Shown in pieces: positions 1-10,009 of a stretch of DNA of 26,056 nt. How positions within the stretch are numbered: position 1 is the first letter of the stretch; every line of letters begins with the position of its first letter. The position numbers and the translations under genes were made by a program. Origin of the DNA: Phallusia fumigata (taxonomy: Eukaryota > Chordata > Ascidiacea > Phlebobranchia > Ascidiidae); contig QXVZ01017069.1 in assembly GCA_008931825.1 (NCBI GenBank), forward strand, positions 1-26,056. Reading direction: 5' to 3'. The notes under the pieces are model-generated. The model was not told where the DNA came from. It ran no database searches and worked only from the letters and a program-made list of their open reading frames with translations.

Positions 1-3000
1 TAATCTCATTGTTGGAACTGGGGCTCTTACCTTGCCAAAGGCAATGGGTGCAGCTGGATGGCTTATTAGCACTGTGTTACTTTGCTTTCTGGGTTTTGTC
101 AGGTATTGAGATTTGAAGTTTTAAACAACAAACCTGTGTTGAAATCTGTACAAACCTAAAATTAAGACTATGCAACATCTGACATGTGTAAAGTGTGTAG
201 CATGCTTGTAAAGAAACTATCTGTTTGTTATTTTAGCTATGTTACTACAACATTTGTTGTTGAAACTCTTTCGATCGCAAATGCTTGTATTCGTCAAAAA
301 AAGAAAAATGATTTGGATCAGGTAAAAACTGAATCAAATATTTGCACATTGCTTTTTTTTATTTGTAAAATGTTGAATTTCTGAAGGATTTTGATGATGC
401 TAGAATATCAGATGGAAATAATGCAGCAGTCAGCAATATTAATGAAAATGTAAGAAGCAGACCAAATTCAACATCTGAAAACACTCGACTCCTGGATGAC
501 AGCGATAACTGTATGACATTTATAGTTGGCCTGGCATAACAATTTCAATTAACAAATTGGATGTTTTACAGTGGCAACTTATGTAAATCTTTCAAGCAAT
601 GATTCTTCTGCAAAAAACAGTGCTTTTGAAATAACTCAGCCAGTGGAGATGGGTGAAATGGCTGACATGTTTTTTAACAAAGGTAGAGCATTGAAACTAT
701 AAACATTGGTATTTATTGCATTCAATTGCTAGTTTTTTCAACTGTAACCACCAATGTTACTAATTTTTCAGTTGGCCGAACTTTGTTTTACTTGTGTATT
801 GCTATATACTTGTATGGTGACTTAGCCATATATGCTGCTGCTGTTCCAAAGTCACTAAGAGACATTGTGTGGTATGTATTCAACTTTGGGGTGCCATGAT
901 ATTCTGTCTGATATATCTTTTTTACAACAGCCAAAACATGTCATGTGCTTCAGCAAACCATTCTGTTCCGAAAGACAGTGACATATGTTGGGGTTCAACT
1001 GTAACGCGGATGGATGTTTATAGAATATTTTTGGTTAGTGCCTGTTTTCCCCACTTTAATGATGATAAAAAATATAAAACTAATTTGATGTTTGGCAGGC
1101 AATTTTCGCTGTGGTACTGGGTCCCTTTACTTACTTCAGTATTCAAAAGACCAAGTACCTCCAAATCTTTACCACCATTTGCCGCTGGGTCGGTATGTAT
1201 ATAATATACTGTTAGCATTACCTTTAAACAATCTTTAATCTACCACCATACATGCATAATTTGTTTGTTGTCACAATTATTATATATGCCCCACAATTAC
1301 CTTTTGGTGAGTGCCAAGTTTTATCATAAGTAATAAATTAAAACATTTGGTAATTTTTGATAAATTTATAAATTGCTGGTGTCTGTTTTTACTTGAAACC
1401 CTCACATTTAAGTGTATTGAACTGTTTTTGTACTGTAGTGAAAAAGTATCATTTTTTCAATCATCTACTTGTGCACATGGAAGCATTTACTCACATGTGG
1501 TAACACATTTCTGCACAGCATTCATTATGATGATTGTACTAGCTGTGGTTCACATGGCAAAGAAGGGTAGCTCTGGAAAACCTCCATTGGCTGATCTCTC
1601 AGGCGTTCCCAATCTCTTTGGTGTCTCAGTCTATTCTTTCATGTGTCAGCACTCTCTTCCTTCTCTTGTTACCCCGATTCGCAACAAACAGAATCTTTCA
1701 AAAATATTAGCAGCTGATTATTTGCTCATTTTACTCTTCTACTCATTGCTCGGGTTCACTGCAATCTTTTGTTTTCCTGGTGAAATGTTAAAGGACATCT
1801 ACACCTTGAACTTTCAGGTTTGTTTGTGGAATAATGTCACAAATGTGTTGCTTAACTGGTTGGTATATTATCGGTTTGTTGATTCAACTATCAATATGTT
1901 TGTAAGCCATTGAAAGTTAAAAAATTGTGCTGGAACATACATTTAGATTACATTCAAACCTACATCGCTGTTTCAAAGGGAATACTATTCTTTTTTTGTT
2001 AAGTTAGTTCATTTTTGGTAACTGTACAAAGCCTGTTATGACAAAAACGGACAGGCCGCAATTTTAGCAAGTATTTTGTACACTGGTAACTTTCTCCTCG
2101 CAATATTTAGGTGAATTTACTGAACCATTGAACGAGTACGATTTCTCAATAGCCCTTGTTGCAAGTAGCAGCCAACAAACTTTGAATGGGCAATGCCAAG
2201 TGACATCATTTTTGTGTGATGACAATGTTGCTTGTCGAGCGTTTTATGCCATTGCAGTCACTTTCGTTTGTGGTGGACGCAATACCGACTCGCAGCACTT
2301 CGTTATGGACTGTTAACACTTATGCGTTTCATTTAGGACTCGTGTTACGTTACGGACGTATCATTCCTCCGCTACTTCCTCGGACTCTTTCCAGTGTTCA
2401 CGCTCTCAACCAACTTCCCTATTATTGCCGTAACCTTACGAAACAACCTAAAGGTAGTTTTATCGATTAAATATTTGACGTATAGTCTGTATTAAACTTT
2501 TGCTGAATTGTGCGGAATGGGAATACATAAACCCGAGCAAGGCTTCATTTTTAACAATCCAAGATGTGCTAAGCAACACAAACTACATTAGTTACATCTA
2601 AAGAGCAACGCATTAGAGTTTATAATGTGAACATCCACAGTAATTTTGAAATTAGCGAAATATTTGACAAAATATTGACCATTTTTGGCGATTTTGGATA
2701 ATCTGACTTGACACAAACACCTTCCAAACCAGCCTACTATTAATTCTTGTAGGCCCTTTTTAAACCAACGGGATCATTTCTCATCAACCGTTTGCTCTAT
2801 CCGACTCTGGCTATCCTTCCTCCTATCATCATTGCCTTCATCACCAACGACCTCACCACATTAGTGGGTGTCACCGGTTCCTACGCAGGAGCCGGTGTCC
2901 AATATGTTGTGCCCGCTATGCTTGTTTACTACGCGAGAAAGGAGGCCTCGTTGAGTGGTTTTAAATCGTCTGTCACCAGAAACCAACACAGGTAAATTCA

Positions 3001-3191
3001 TGTCTTGTTTTTGTTGTTATTGATAAGGGTTTATAGTTCGACAAAAAATGAACGTTTTGTGAAGGTCGCCGTTTTCGCGACAGTCTTGGGTATTTGTCGT
3101 TCTCGGGTGGTCAGTCATCTGTCTGATCTTCGTTACAACCAATCATGTACTCTCCTTGGCTACTCACAAAAACGGCACCCATTCTGGATAG
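1..3191 (+). CDS. TMEM104: TMEM104-like multipass membrane protein (5' end outside window)
   Basis: Multipass protein of the amino acid/auxin permease-like superfamily; the transport substrate of TMEM104 is not established. Exons with consistent phases: 1-102, 237-321, 387-510, 572-682, 772-871, 931-1033, 1099-1192, 1519-1817, 2337-2453, 2753-2991, 3065-3191, giving 499 residues plus stop with about 20 N-terminal residues missing upstream. Diagnostic stretches match vertebrate TMEM104 as I remember it: NLIVGTGALTLPKA at the start, FEITQPVEMGEMADMFFNK, YLYGDLAIYAAAVP, FGVSVYSFMCQHSLPSL, FTAIFCFPGE, FPVFTLSTNFPIIAVTLRNN, GVTGSYAGAGVQYVVPA, and the last exon RSPFSRQSWVFVVLGW...LIFVTTNHVLS. All eleven exons join without frameshift or internal stop, so the gene looks intact. 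The longest intron (1818-2336) holds a spurious open frame. No AATAAA was seen soon after the stop. Family assignment is strong; exact borders are by eye. Confidence 0.93.
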
Positions 3192-3794
3192 GGTTCCATT
3201 TTTCTTCACTAATACAGAAGGTTTACGGTGTTATGAGGATCTTATATTGCCTTTGCTTGTGTTTCTATCCTGCACGTTTTACTTTTTTCATGCTTGAATA
3301 CAGTGGTTGTGGGTTGCGTGTTGGTTCTTTAATTCCACAAGCTTGCAATTGTCGAAAATATGTGCCTTTACATCCAGTGCAATGTCGACAGTTTATTTTT
3401 ATTGTTTTATCACTCTGCTATCGTACGTTTTGCATTTTCTCTTGACGCATTTTCTTGTTATCTTGCAGAGAGCGGCACTAAATTCTTCATTTTTCAGTGT
3501 TTGTTATTGCTCGATCACACCTGACCGCACTGTTTGCGAAGTTCATGTAAGCATACAGCAATGGAAACGTTTGTTTTTATTAACCAAACTGTTTTTGCTG
3601 TTATTATCTTATAGCGCGTTTCTTGGCCCACTGATGTGAAGCCTTATTCTAAATATTTTCCTAGGGTTAAAGAAATTAGCCGGGTAATTTTTTAGCTTGA
3701 TTCTTTTATTACGAGAATTACATTTTTTAAAAACTCTCGTCCTGAATCGTAGGCACAAAGATTATGCCCATACGCGGGCTTCATGTTATTTCTT
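3192..3794. other. Convergent 3' region between TMEM104-like and ficolin-like genes
   Basis: About 600 bases between two stop codons that face each other. It should hold the two 3'UTRs. Overlapping open frames here show no family resemblance, and the sequence is T-rich. The only clear processing signal is TTTATT at 3705-3710, which is AATAAA on the minus strand, 85 bases past the ficolin stop. Confidence 0.5.
3705..3710 (-). terminator. Poly(A) signal of the ficolin-like gene
   Basis: AATAAA on the minus strand, 85 bases downstream of the ficolin-like stop codon at 3795-3797. Position and strand fit; no transcript evidence is available. Confidence 0.5.
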
Positions 3795-5131
3795 TCAGTC
3801 GCATCTCACTTTCATCATCGTTGCCTTCAAGGTAGTCGAGCTGCCTTTCCAGGGTTGCCAAATGTTACCATGCCAGTCCCCAGTAGAAGGGCCGTAAGCC
3901 GCGTTTAGTTTTCCAACTTGGCAGCTTCGGAACCACCAACCGCCACTGGTTCCATACACATTTGAAGCACAGTTGTCACCGTTTCTAAAATACAGGTCAA
4001 ACATTGGAAGAAACCGTTAAGAGTTGTGTAACTGTGAAAATACCAAACTAGGCCACTGCGGCCCAACGTATGTTAGCTTATTACGCCATACAGCATCAAA
4101 AAGTTCGAAATTTTTGCCCCTACAAATCGTGGTCGCTGTCTTTAGTCGTGAAGGCCATTCCATCGTGGGTATGGTCGGATCTGGTCACCGCATCGCCTGC
4201 AGTTCCTCGATATCCAGCAACGTGCAGACGATAAAAGTCGCTCTCGTCCTCGATGGAAAACGCACTACACGTTTGATAAGGCCAATTTAATGACTTTACT
4301 AAGCCAAAACTTGGTTTTGCTTGTAGTATGGTTATTTTAAACTGTCAATGATATTGACTGGGTCTGTAAATACCTGTATTCAGCATAAGCGTGATCGTTC
4401 TCAAAATCCCACAAGTCGATGCGCAATCTGCAACCCCTTCCGTTGGTCAGTTGAAAAAGCTTATCCAGTCCTTGACAGAGTAAAAATTGAATGTATGGGA
4501 ATAACACAGTTGTGATCACGCCTTACCCATCCAAAATTCGCCGTTCATGTTACCAAATCCATCCTTGTATTCCTGCCATGTTCGTGAAAAATCCACACTC
4601 CCGTTAAAGCGTCGCTGGAAAACCTAGCACAAAAAGTTTGTGCTACGAACATGCTGTTCATCGCACAACAGCATTCAACACTTTTATTTACAACTTACAA
4701 TCCATCTACCATCACAGTACAACTTTTCTCCCGATCGAAGTGTCTGATACCCGACCTTCGCAGAAGCTCCACATGTTGCTGGGCGATGAAGTGTCTCGTT
4801 GAGCTCTGTGGATTTTTTCCAAACTCTGTCAGAAGAAACTTAACTGATCTGCCAGTTGTTTACCTTTTATTAGACTTGTGAACTTTCGTTCCAAGGCATC
4901 TGCGTCGCCAATGTCACCCTTTTCACCTGGAGGGCCTCTGCCTCCCACTGGTCCAGCCTTTCCTGGTACACCTGGTTCACCTTTTGCGGTCTCTGATGGC
5001 CATCGTTGTTGGTTGTTATCTTCTCTGCACATAGGCACTGTTATATACCTGCAATCCTGACTGTCGGCCAACCAAACTACACCCACGAGTACAACAACCA
5101 CTAACCGACAAATAATTTGAGATTCTTTCAT
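3795..5131 (-). CDS. Ficolin-like lectin: signal peptide, collagen stretch, fibrinogen-like domain
   Basis: Likely secreted innate-immune lectin; vertebrate and ascidian ficolins bind acetylated sugars and feed the lectin complement pathway. Minus-strand exons in order: 5131-4864, 4823-4699, 4623-4527, 4470-4374, 4264-4124, 3984-3795. Phases agree throughout and give 305 residues, a usual ficolin length. Residues 1-24 are a signal peptide (KESQIICRL, then a V/L core). Residues 51-77 are nine uninterrupted Gly-X-Y triplets ([10 protein letters not shown]...). The fibrinogen-like domain follows: [65 protein letters not shown], then DSDHDLNGDNCA (the Asp/Asn-rich calcium loop), GGWWFRSC, and a terminal MMKVRCD. 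The collagen region is short. Intron 1 is only 40 bases (4863-4824), chosen because it restores frame. Which ficolin paralogue this is cannot be told. Confidence 0.9.
4626..4644. repeat. Inverted repeat at a ficolin splice acceptor
   Basis: AGCACAAA-AAG-TTTGTGCT, perfect 8-base arms with a 3-base loop. On the coding (minus) strand it ends in the AG-containing 3' splice site of the exon starting at 4623, so the acceptor would lie in a hairpin. The same arms occur at 6431-6454. Confidence 0.6.
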
Positions 5132-6192
5132 TTCTATATTGGACTAAAAAAACAAGTTACAGTATGATACTGTTGCAGTCACATCTTATTCGACTTGTTA
5201 TGATCCGCACTAAGTAGTTACAAGACGTAGGCCCAAAACGTTAGGGATGGCTTGTTTAACACGCACACGTAAATCCTGCTTGTCTAAATCAACATACTTA
5301 ACAAGTTTGGCAAGGTATCTAGGAGATTTCCCAGTAGGCTATCTGTGTGCTGTGGTGAATTTAAACTAACTTTTCTCTTGAGTCTAACACCAACAAAACT
5401 TCATGTAGGTTTTGGGCGGGGCTAGGTTTTATACAGTTTTTCGGAAACCTAAAGAGCAAATTATTTGTGCCACTATTTTCCGAGGGCAAAAGCCAAATCA
5501 AGAGACGATTCACGAGCGTTGTTTTTAAGACTCACAAGCATCTCAGAAACAGATATTTTTGTGCACCATTGGTCCGTTTTGTAGGGAAGTCCTCCGCGTA
5601 ACAACTTTCATACACTCTTCCACCCAAGTTTACATTCACAAGTCTATTCACAAACTCACAACAGTTTTGGCCATTTTATCGGTAACGTCGTTGTCTGGTT
5701 GTGCCGGCTGCACAAGAAATGCAAAAGCAAACTCTTCAAACAATGGGCTTGTTATCTTTTGCGTCTGTTTTTAACATGTTAATTCCAAGTCAAACTAAGC
5801 ACATAACTAAAAACTGGTCAAAAATCAGAAAAAAGCGCACGAAATGATGTAGTAAACCCTTCAAACCTGATCGTTCAACTAAACCAAAATAACCTAAAGT
5901 AGCAGCAAAAATAGGTTTGATGATTCGTTGCTTCACTGAAGAGAAAAACAAAAAATAACTGTTTACCGGACACTGTTTCAGTCTTTGAATTTGCCCAGCG
6001 GCATAATTTATGCATCGGCACAAGTATGATTTCTATGGTTCAGAAAAACACGTAAATGTTTGTTATTATAAAAACACCACGTAAACTTTTGATGTTGGAA
6101 ACACAAAAGCAGCAATTAAGTGGTTTGATTAGGCATAACTGCCAGACATATAAGTAACTTGTGCATAAGTAATACTCGTGCAAACGTTAAAA

Positions 6193-6261
6193 GATCGGCC
6201 AAAATAACGAGAGAAAAAGATCGGCCAAAATAACGAGAGAAAAAGATCAGCCAAAATAACG
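6193..6261. repeat. 26-base tandem repeat, about 2.7 units
   Basis: The unit begins GATCGGCCAAAATAACGAGA and starts at 6193, 6219 and 6245. The first two units are identical. The third has one change (GATCAGCC) and is incomplete. Minisatellite-like and non-coding. Confidence 0.85.
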
Positions 6262-6430
6262 CACCGTGTGTTGTATGCACATGCAAGAAAAAAGGGGATA
6301 AATATGGTTTGAAGCATCTCGTCATTTGCACTGATGATGACAACAGTGATTGTTGAAAGGCGGTACGCTACATACAAGCTTCTCTCCGGCAGTTATATTG
6401 GTATTAATTTTGTTGTTCATATTGTTTTTT

Positions 6431-6454
6431 TTAAGCACAAATGTTTGTGCTTAA
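6431..6454. repeat. Perfect 24-base inverted repeat
   Basis: TTAAGCACAAA-TG-TTTGTGCTTAA, 11-base arms with a two-base centre. It lies about 200 bases upstream of the copy A start codon. It shares the AGCACAAA/TTTGTGCT arms with the hairpin at 4626-4644. Confidence 0.7.
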
Positions 6455-6649
6455 TAGGTAAAATGTTGTAAGTTGTAGAACATAAAGAACAGGTAATTTC
6501 AACCCATTTTGCGCCTTTTCTTTCTATAAGAAGGTGACAGCGCAGTTGTAACTTGCATACTCTCTTGTAAGGAGCAGTTTAAACTTGTTTACGATGTATT
6601 TTGAAGCGTTCTGTTACAGGTTGCGTTGGAATATTTTAGCCTCAAAACT

Positions 6650-8103
6650 ATGAACACGGAAAGAAGATGGATTGTGGGAAGTATAATTGTTCAAGTGGTT
6701 ACTCTTCTTCTACTCTTTGTATATCTGAAAAACGCGTTTCCAGGTAAAGTAACACGAACACAAATTTCCTGACACAATAATAAAGTAAAATATTATAACA
6801 TCCCGGGCAGCAGCTGGCGAAGTAGCGTGCCGCGGCTCACATCATTTAAAATGAGTGAAAAAATTGTCATGAAGCAAGTCACGTTTTCTAAGGCTGGTGA
6901 TATACTTTCCGCCCAAAAGATAAATGTTGCGAAGTGATTGACTTGCAAAGCAGCTGTTCGTTTGTTATGATTTTAACAACTTTTGTGAAACTAGGTGTTT
7001 CTATGAAAACGCCTGCCATGATGATACGGAAGTACAAACTCGATACATCTCCCAAGATTTTGGTAACAATATCCGGAGGTGTCAACCTTGATACGTGAAC
7101 TTTCATTCGCCTTTGTTTTGCAGTTTCGTGCATCATGGGGTTACTTGTTTTCTGGTAAATTATTTGGCCTTTTTTATCTCTATGCACTGGCGAAAAATCG
7201 AATAATATTCAGTAAGGTAGGCAAATAAAAGACAGGATAAATCTGTGACAGCGTTAAATAAAAACATAACCTATTCTATTTTCCTGTCAAGAACTTTTAC
7301 ATTGTATCGATGTTAACAATGGTCAACATGGTACTATGGATGATAGCATATGGATTCGAGGAACATTTCTATGCGCTGTTGACCATGGTGGCAATGTCTG
7401 TTTTGTGCTTTATACATGTGTTCATGATAACAAAACGATACGTTGACAGCGAAACCAAGTCTGACACTTCAACTTACAAACCCCTACCAGGTAATTGCCT
7501 GAACTCAGGCAATTAACTTGCTTGAGTTATTAATATTTTGTTTTTTACAAGAAACTTCAACGTGGCTGTTTCGACACCTGATAGTGTATCCAAATGTGTT
7601 CTCGGCTTGGTGGGGGGTTGAATCCATTACCTTCTCACTGGCCTACTTTCTAGCATCTCTTATACCCGATCGCAACATAGAAGGTTAAATATGAAACGAC
7701 TGTTGTCATCACAGCAATACGCTTAAACGATGAAACTACTTCTTGTTTTTGTGTAGAACCGATAAGTGGCACAAGTTCACTTGTTTTCTTTGGAACTTGC
7801 CAGATACTGTGGACGATGGCCGATTTTTGTTATCTCGAAAATTATACGCGCTTCTTATCGTGCGTCTACATTTTTATAATGTGTATTGCTGGTGGTGTCC
7901 TTGCGATCAACTACAACCCCGATATTGGTGAGTATATACTCTTGCGTTCGGTGGTATGTCTCTCATTGTCATTTTTAAACACAGGTTTCACAACAAACCA
8001 TTATATGTGCGCCGGGATGTTTATGTTTGCACTGATGACTCTCTACTTCAGATACAATTTGAACAAAACTCGTCATCGACGCTCGGAAACAAAGGCCGAA
8101 TAA
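6650..8103 (+). CDS. Unrecognised polytopic membrane protein, tandem copy A
   Basis: Family not recognised. Five exons: 6650-6748, 7292-7490, 7552-7683, 7757-7927, 7985-8103, giving 239 residues. The later junctions are all phase 1 and the first is phase 0. Hydrophobic segments lie near residues 8-28, 35-55, 58-79, 117-137, 150-170, 175-195 and 206-224, so six or seven membrane passes. Termini are short, and the C-terminus is basic and hydrophilic (NKTRHRRSETKAE). There is no signal peptide beyond the first helix. Exon 1 is ended at GGTAAA|GTAACA because the more obvious CCAG|GTAAAG donor leaves the frame broken. The start ATG lies 10 bases after a TTTTAG, a possible trans-splice or 5'UTR intron acceptor conserved in copy B. 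An AATAAA overlaps the stop codon, and another lies at 8245-8250. Copy B at 10010-11444 has the same structure. No function is proposed. Confidence 0.8.
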
Positions 8104-8244
8104 AAACTTGTGTGCATGACTGTCACTCATTGTTCTGCTTATTTTGTAACTACGAGGTTCAAATTGATTTTTCAACTTATCCAATATAGCCCAGTCTTTC
8201 CGTCAAACCTAAAATACACAAAAAGATCAAAACCTTAAATAAGA

Positions 8245-8250
8245 AATAAA
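8245..8250 (+). terminator. Candidate poly(A) signal of copy A
   Basis: AATAAA about 140 bases after the copy A stop. An alternative AATAAA overlaps the stop codon itself (8099-8104). Confidence 0.35.
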
Positions 8251-9411
8251 TATTAAGTGTGTGCATCACACGTATTTTGATGTTAAGTTTTCTACATGTA
8301 GATTTTTTGTATAATCACTGATTCATTGATGATTTTCACTGCATTTCCCCTATTTTATCGGCCATTCAATTCACGCTTTGTAATATTTCTCTCACTGCTA
8401 GCATGATTTGAATTTAGAGTCACGCTAGCTGACTTGTCCATGTAGTGATTTTGTGCTGTGCTGTTAATGGCTGTTCGTTAATGTGATATAGATGTGTTAA
8501 TCAACTGTCAGAACGCCCTTTTCCGTTAACCTCAAATATTCCAGTTTTTCAACGCACTCATGACGACAGGACAACAAGATGTATAGCTTTAGCATTATTT
8601 AAGTCGTAATTGCTTAATATAGCGAATTGCAGTCTTTTGCTAAGGTAATTTATATTTCGTAAAGACCCTTAACCAAATTCAAATGCATTGCTTTCTTGTC
8701 TCGGATTATTTTTGCATGAGATAATCAAGAAACAATCTAAAGTGCAACACCTGTGTGAAGATTCCGGGATTCTGTCCTGGTAAGTTAAGAAGCTTTGAGG
8801 AGGTGTACAATGTTACGCGCTATCAAGGGCGGTGGTTTCGAATTTTCATGTAGGCTATAGTACGTGTCAACCTTAATCTAGTTCATACAAATCGGCTCAT
8901 CACAGCACATGATCGGGGCTGACAACAATTTTAACCACTCATTTTGGGCTTACTGAAAACGGCATGCTCTGTGGAACAGGGCAAGGCAGTGGCCAATAAT
9001 GTGCCGTTTGGTCGTGACAAATGCCTTGAACAGTCTTATTCATAAGCGTAATAACATGCGTGAAGTGTTATACAGTTTCTGTCTATTGTTTGTAAATGCT
9101 TTGAAATATTTGTGTCAAAACTTGGCTGTCGATTTGTGTTTGGTTCGAAAGAAATGGTCAAAAATGTAGGTGCAAAATTTCAGCGCCCAAATCCTAGTAT
9201 ATCAAAAGATACGCAATGATGTGTTTGTTTGCGTGCCGGACGCTGTTTGCTCTCTGCTCATATCGGCGTACAATGCAGCCGTTCTTAAATTAAGCACGGA
9301 GCACGAAGATCGCGGGCGATTAATAACTTTTCCACTGCAATAGTTTGATGGAAAGCTTAGGGATTTTTTTCAGGAGTAGCCTACTTCAATGTACAATTTT
9401 GAAATTTGGTA

Positions 9412-9455
9412 GGGGCCATGGCCCCTCTCGACTCCCCCCCCTGGCTACGTCCCTG
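9412..9455. mobile_element. Possible end of a dispersed repeat
   Basis: A perfect 14-base palindrome GGGGCCATGGCCCC (9412-9425) is followed by a C-rich run and GGCTACGTCCCTGG. Similar wording is common at ends of non-autonomous repeats in invertebrate genomes. The left end and target duplication were not found, so the element is undelimited. Confidence 0.3.
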
Positions 9456-9579
9456 GGTCGTACGATACAATGCACAAGGCAAGGTATTCAAGTCTAACTT
9501 GATTTTACTGCAATTCAAAACAGTCCGTCGGTTAATTATTGGTCATAGTAACTAGCTGAATTACTCACAATGCTCACAA

Positions 9580-9819
9580 ATGCTCATCGCACAAAGTAAT
9601 TGGACCCCAATGGCAGGACGTCACAGAAACTTTGTTGCAATAAATACCCAACTGTACGATATTCCAGGAACCCGTTTATGCGGTCTAGCGCCGTTAGAGG
9701 CAGAAAATCCTACACAACGCGTGATATTTTGCACCGCTTGTTGTTCGGTGGTGTGCAGTGACTGTTTAATTAGCGTATGGCATAATCGCAGGGAAACTGT
9801 AATTTACGGAAGTATGTAA
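9580..9819 (+). pseudogene. Cysteine-rich open frame, possibly a transposase C-terminal relic
   Basis: Open frame of up to 79 codons; no splice context or promoter was seen. Its composition is protein-like, ending with CTACCSVVCSDCLISVWHN, a CxxC...CxxC...WH pattern. This recalls the zinc-binding tail of piggyBac-type transposases, but too little is present for a firm call. It lies close to repeat-like sequence between two tandem gene copies, which makes a mobile-element origin reasonable. It could also be chance or the last exon of an unknown gene. Confidence 0.25.
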
Positions 9820-10009
9820 AGTGTGAAATGGTAACATACATGTCACGATCATCGCTGTTTTCGGCAGCAACGGTTCGCAGGGGTAAGGATTTTAGAGACA
9901 AAGCCGAGGAGCAATTGTTCAGTGCACCGAAAAAACACATTAACTTTTATTGTTGACTTACAGAATTAGCAATTTTGAACTTACTTTGGAATATTTTAGG
10001 TTGGGAACT

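Larger units (their letters stand above)
5132..6637. other. Intergenic region between ficolin-like gene and membrane gene copy A
   Basis: About 1.5 kb. It should contain the ficolin promoter (reading left) and the copy A promoter (reading right); no convincing TATA box was recognised for either. It holds a 26-base tandem repeat at 6193-6261 and a perfect inverted repeat at 6431-6454. Short open frames (for example 5559-5774 and 6129-6377 on the minus strand) have no recognisable family features. Confidence 0.4.
8311..9984. other. Spacer between tandem copies A and B with transposon-like debris
   Basis: About 1.7 kb that separates the duplicated units and is not itself duplicated in the window. 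No host gene was recognised. It carries a GC-rich palindrome followed by a C-rich stretch and GGCTACGTCCCTG (9412-9455), wording I associate with ends of dispersed invertebrate repeats. An open frame at 9580-9819 has a cysteine-rich end. The rest is AT-rich and unassigned. Confidence 0.4.

Noticed and set aside
1311-1518. 5' part of a 200-codon open frame preceding a TMEM104 exon
   Set aside because: Only the part after the CTGCACAG acceptor at 1518 matches the family. The earlier part is intron read-through.
2128-2316. Open frame in the TMEM104 intron 1818-2336
   Set aside because: The flanking exons join in phase without it, and its translation has no counterpart in the TMEM104 family.
5559-5774. 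71-codon plus-strand open frame upstream of the ficolin-like gene
   Set aside because: No domain, splice context or conserved copy was seen, and its length is within chance for this composition.
7124-7154. Possible 31-base micro-exon (TTTGCAG|...|GTAAAT) in intron 1 of copy A, conserved in copy B
   Set aside because: Including it with either exon 1 donor breaks the frame or makes a stop at the exon 2 junction, and skipping it gives an intact protein.
9950-10009. Upstream in-frame start for tandem copy B
   Set aside because: Copy A has no equivalent, and a conserved TTTTAG acceptor lies between it and the shared start.
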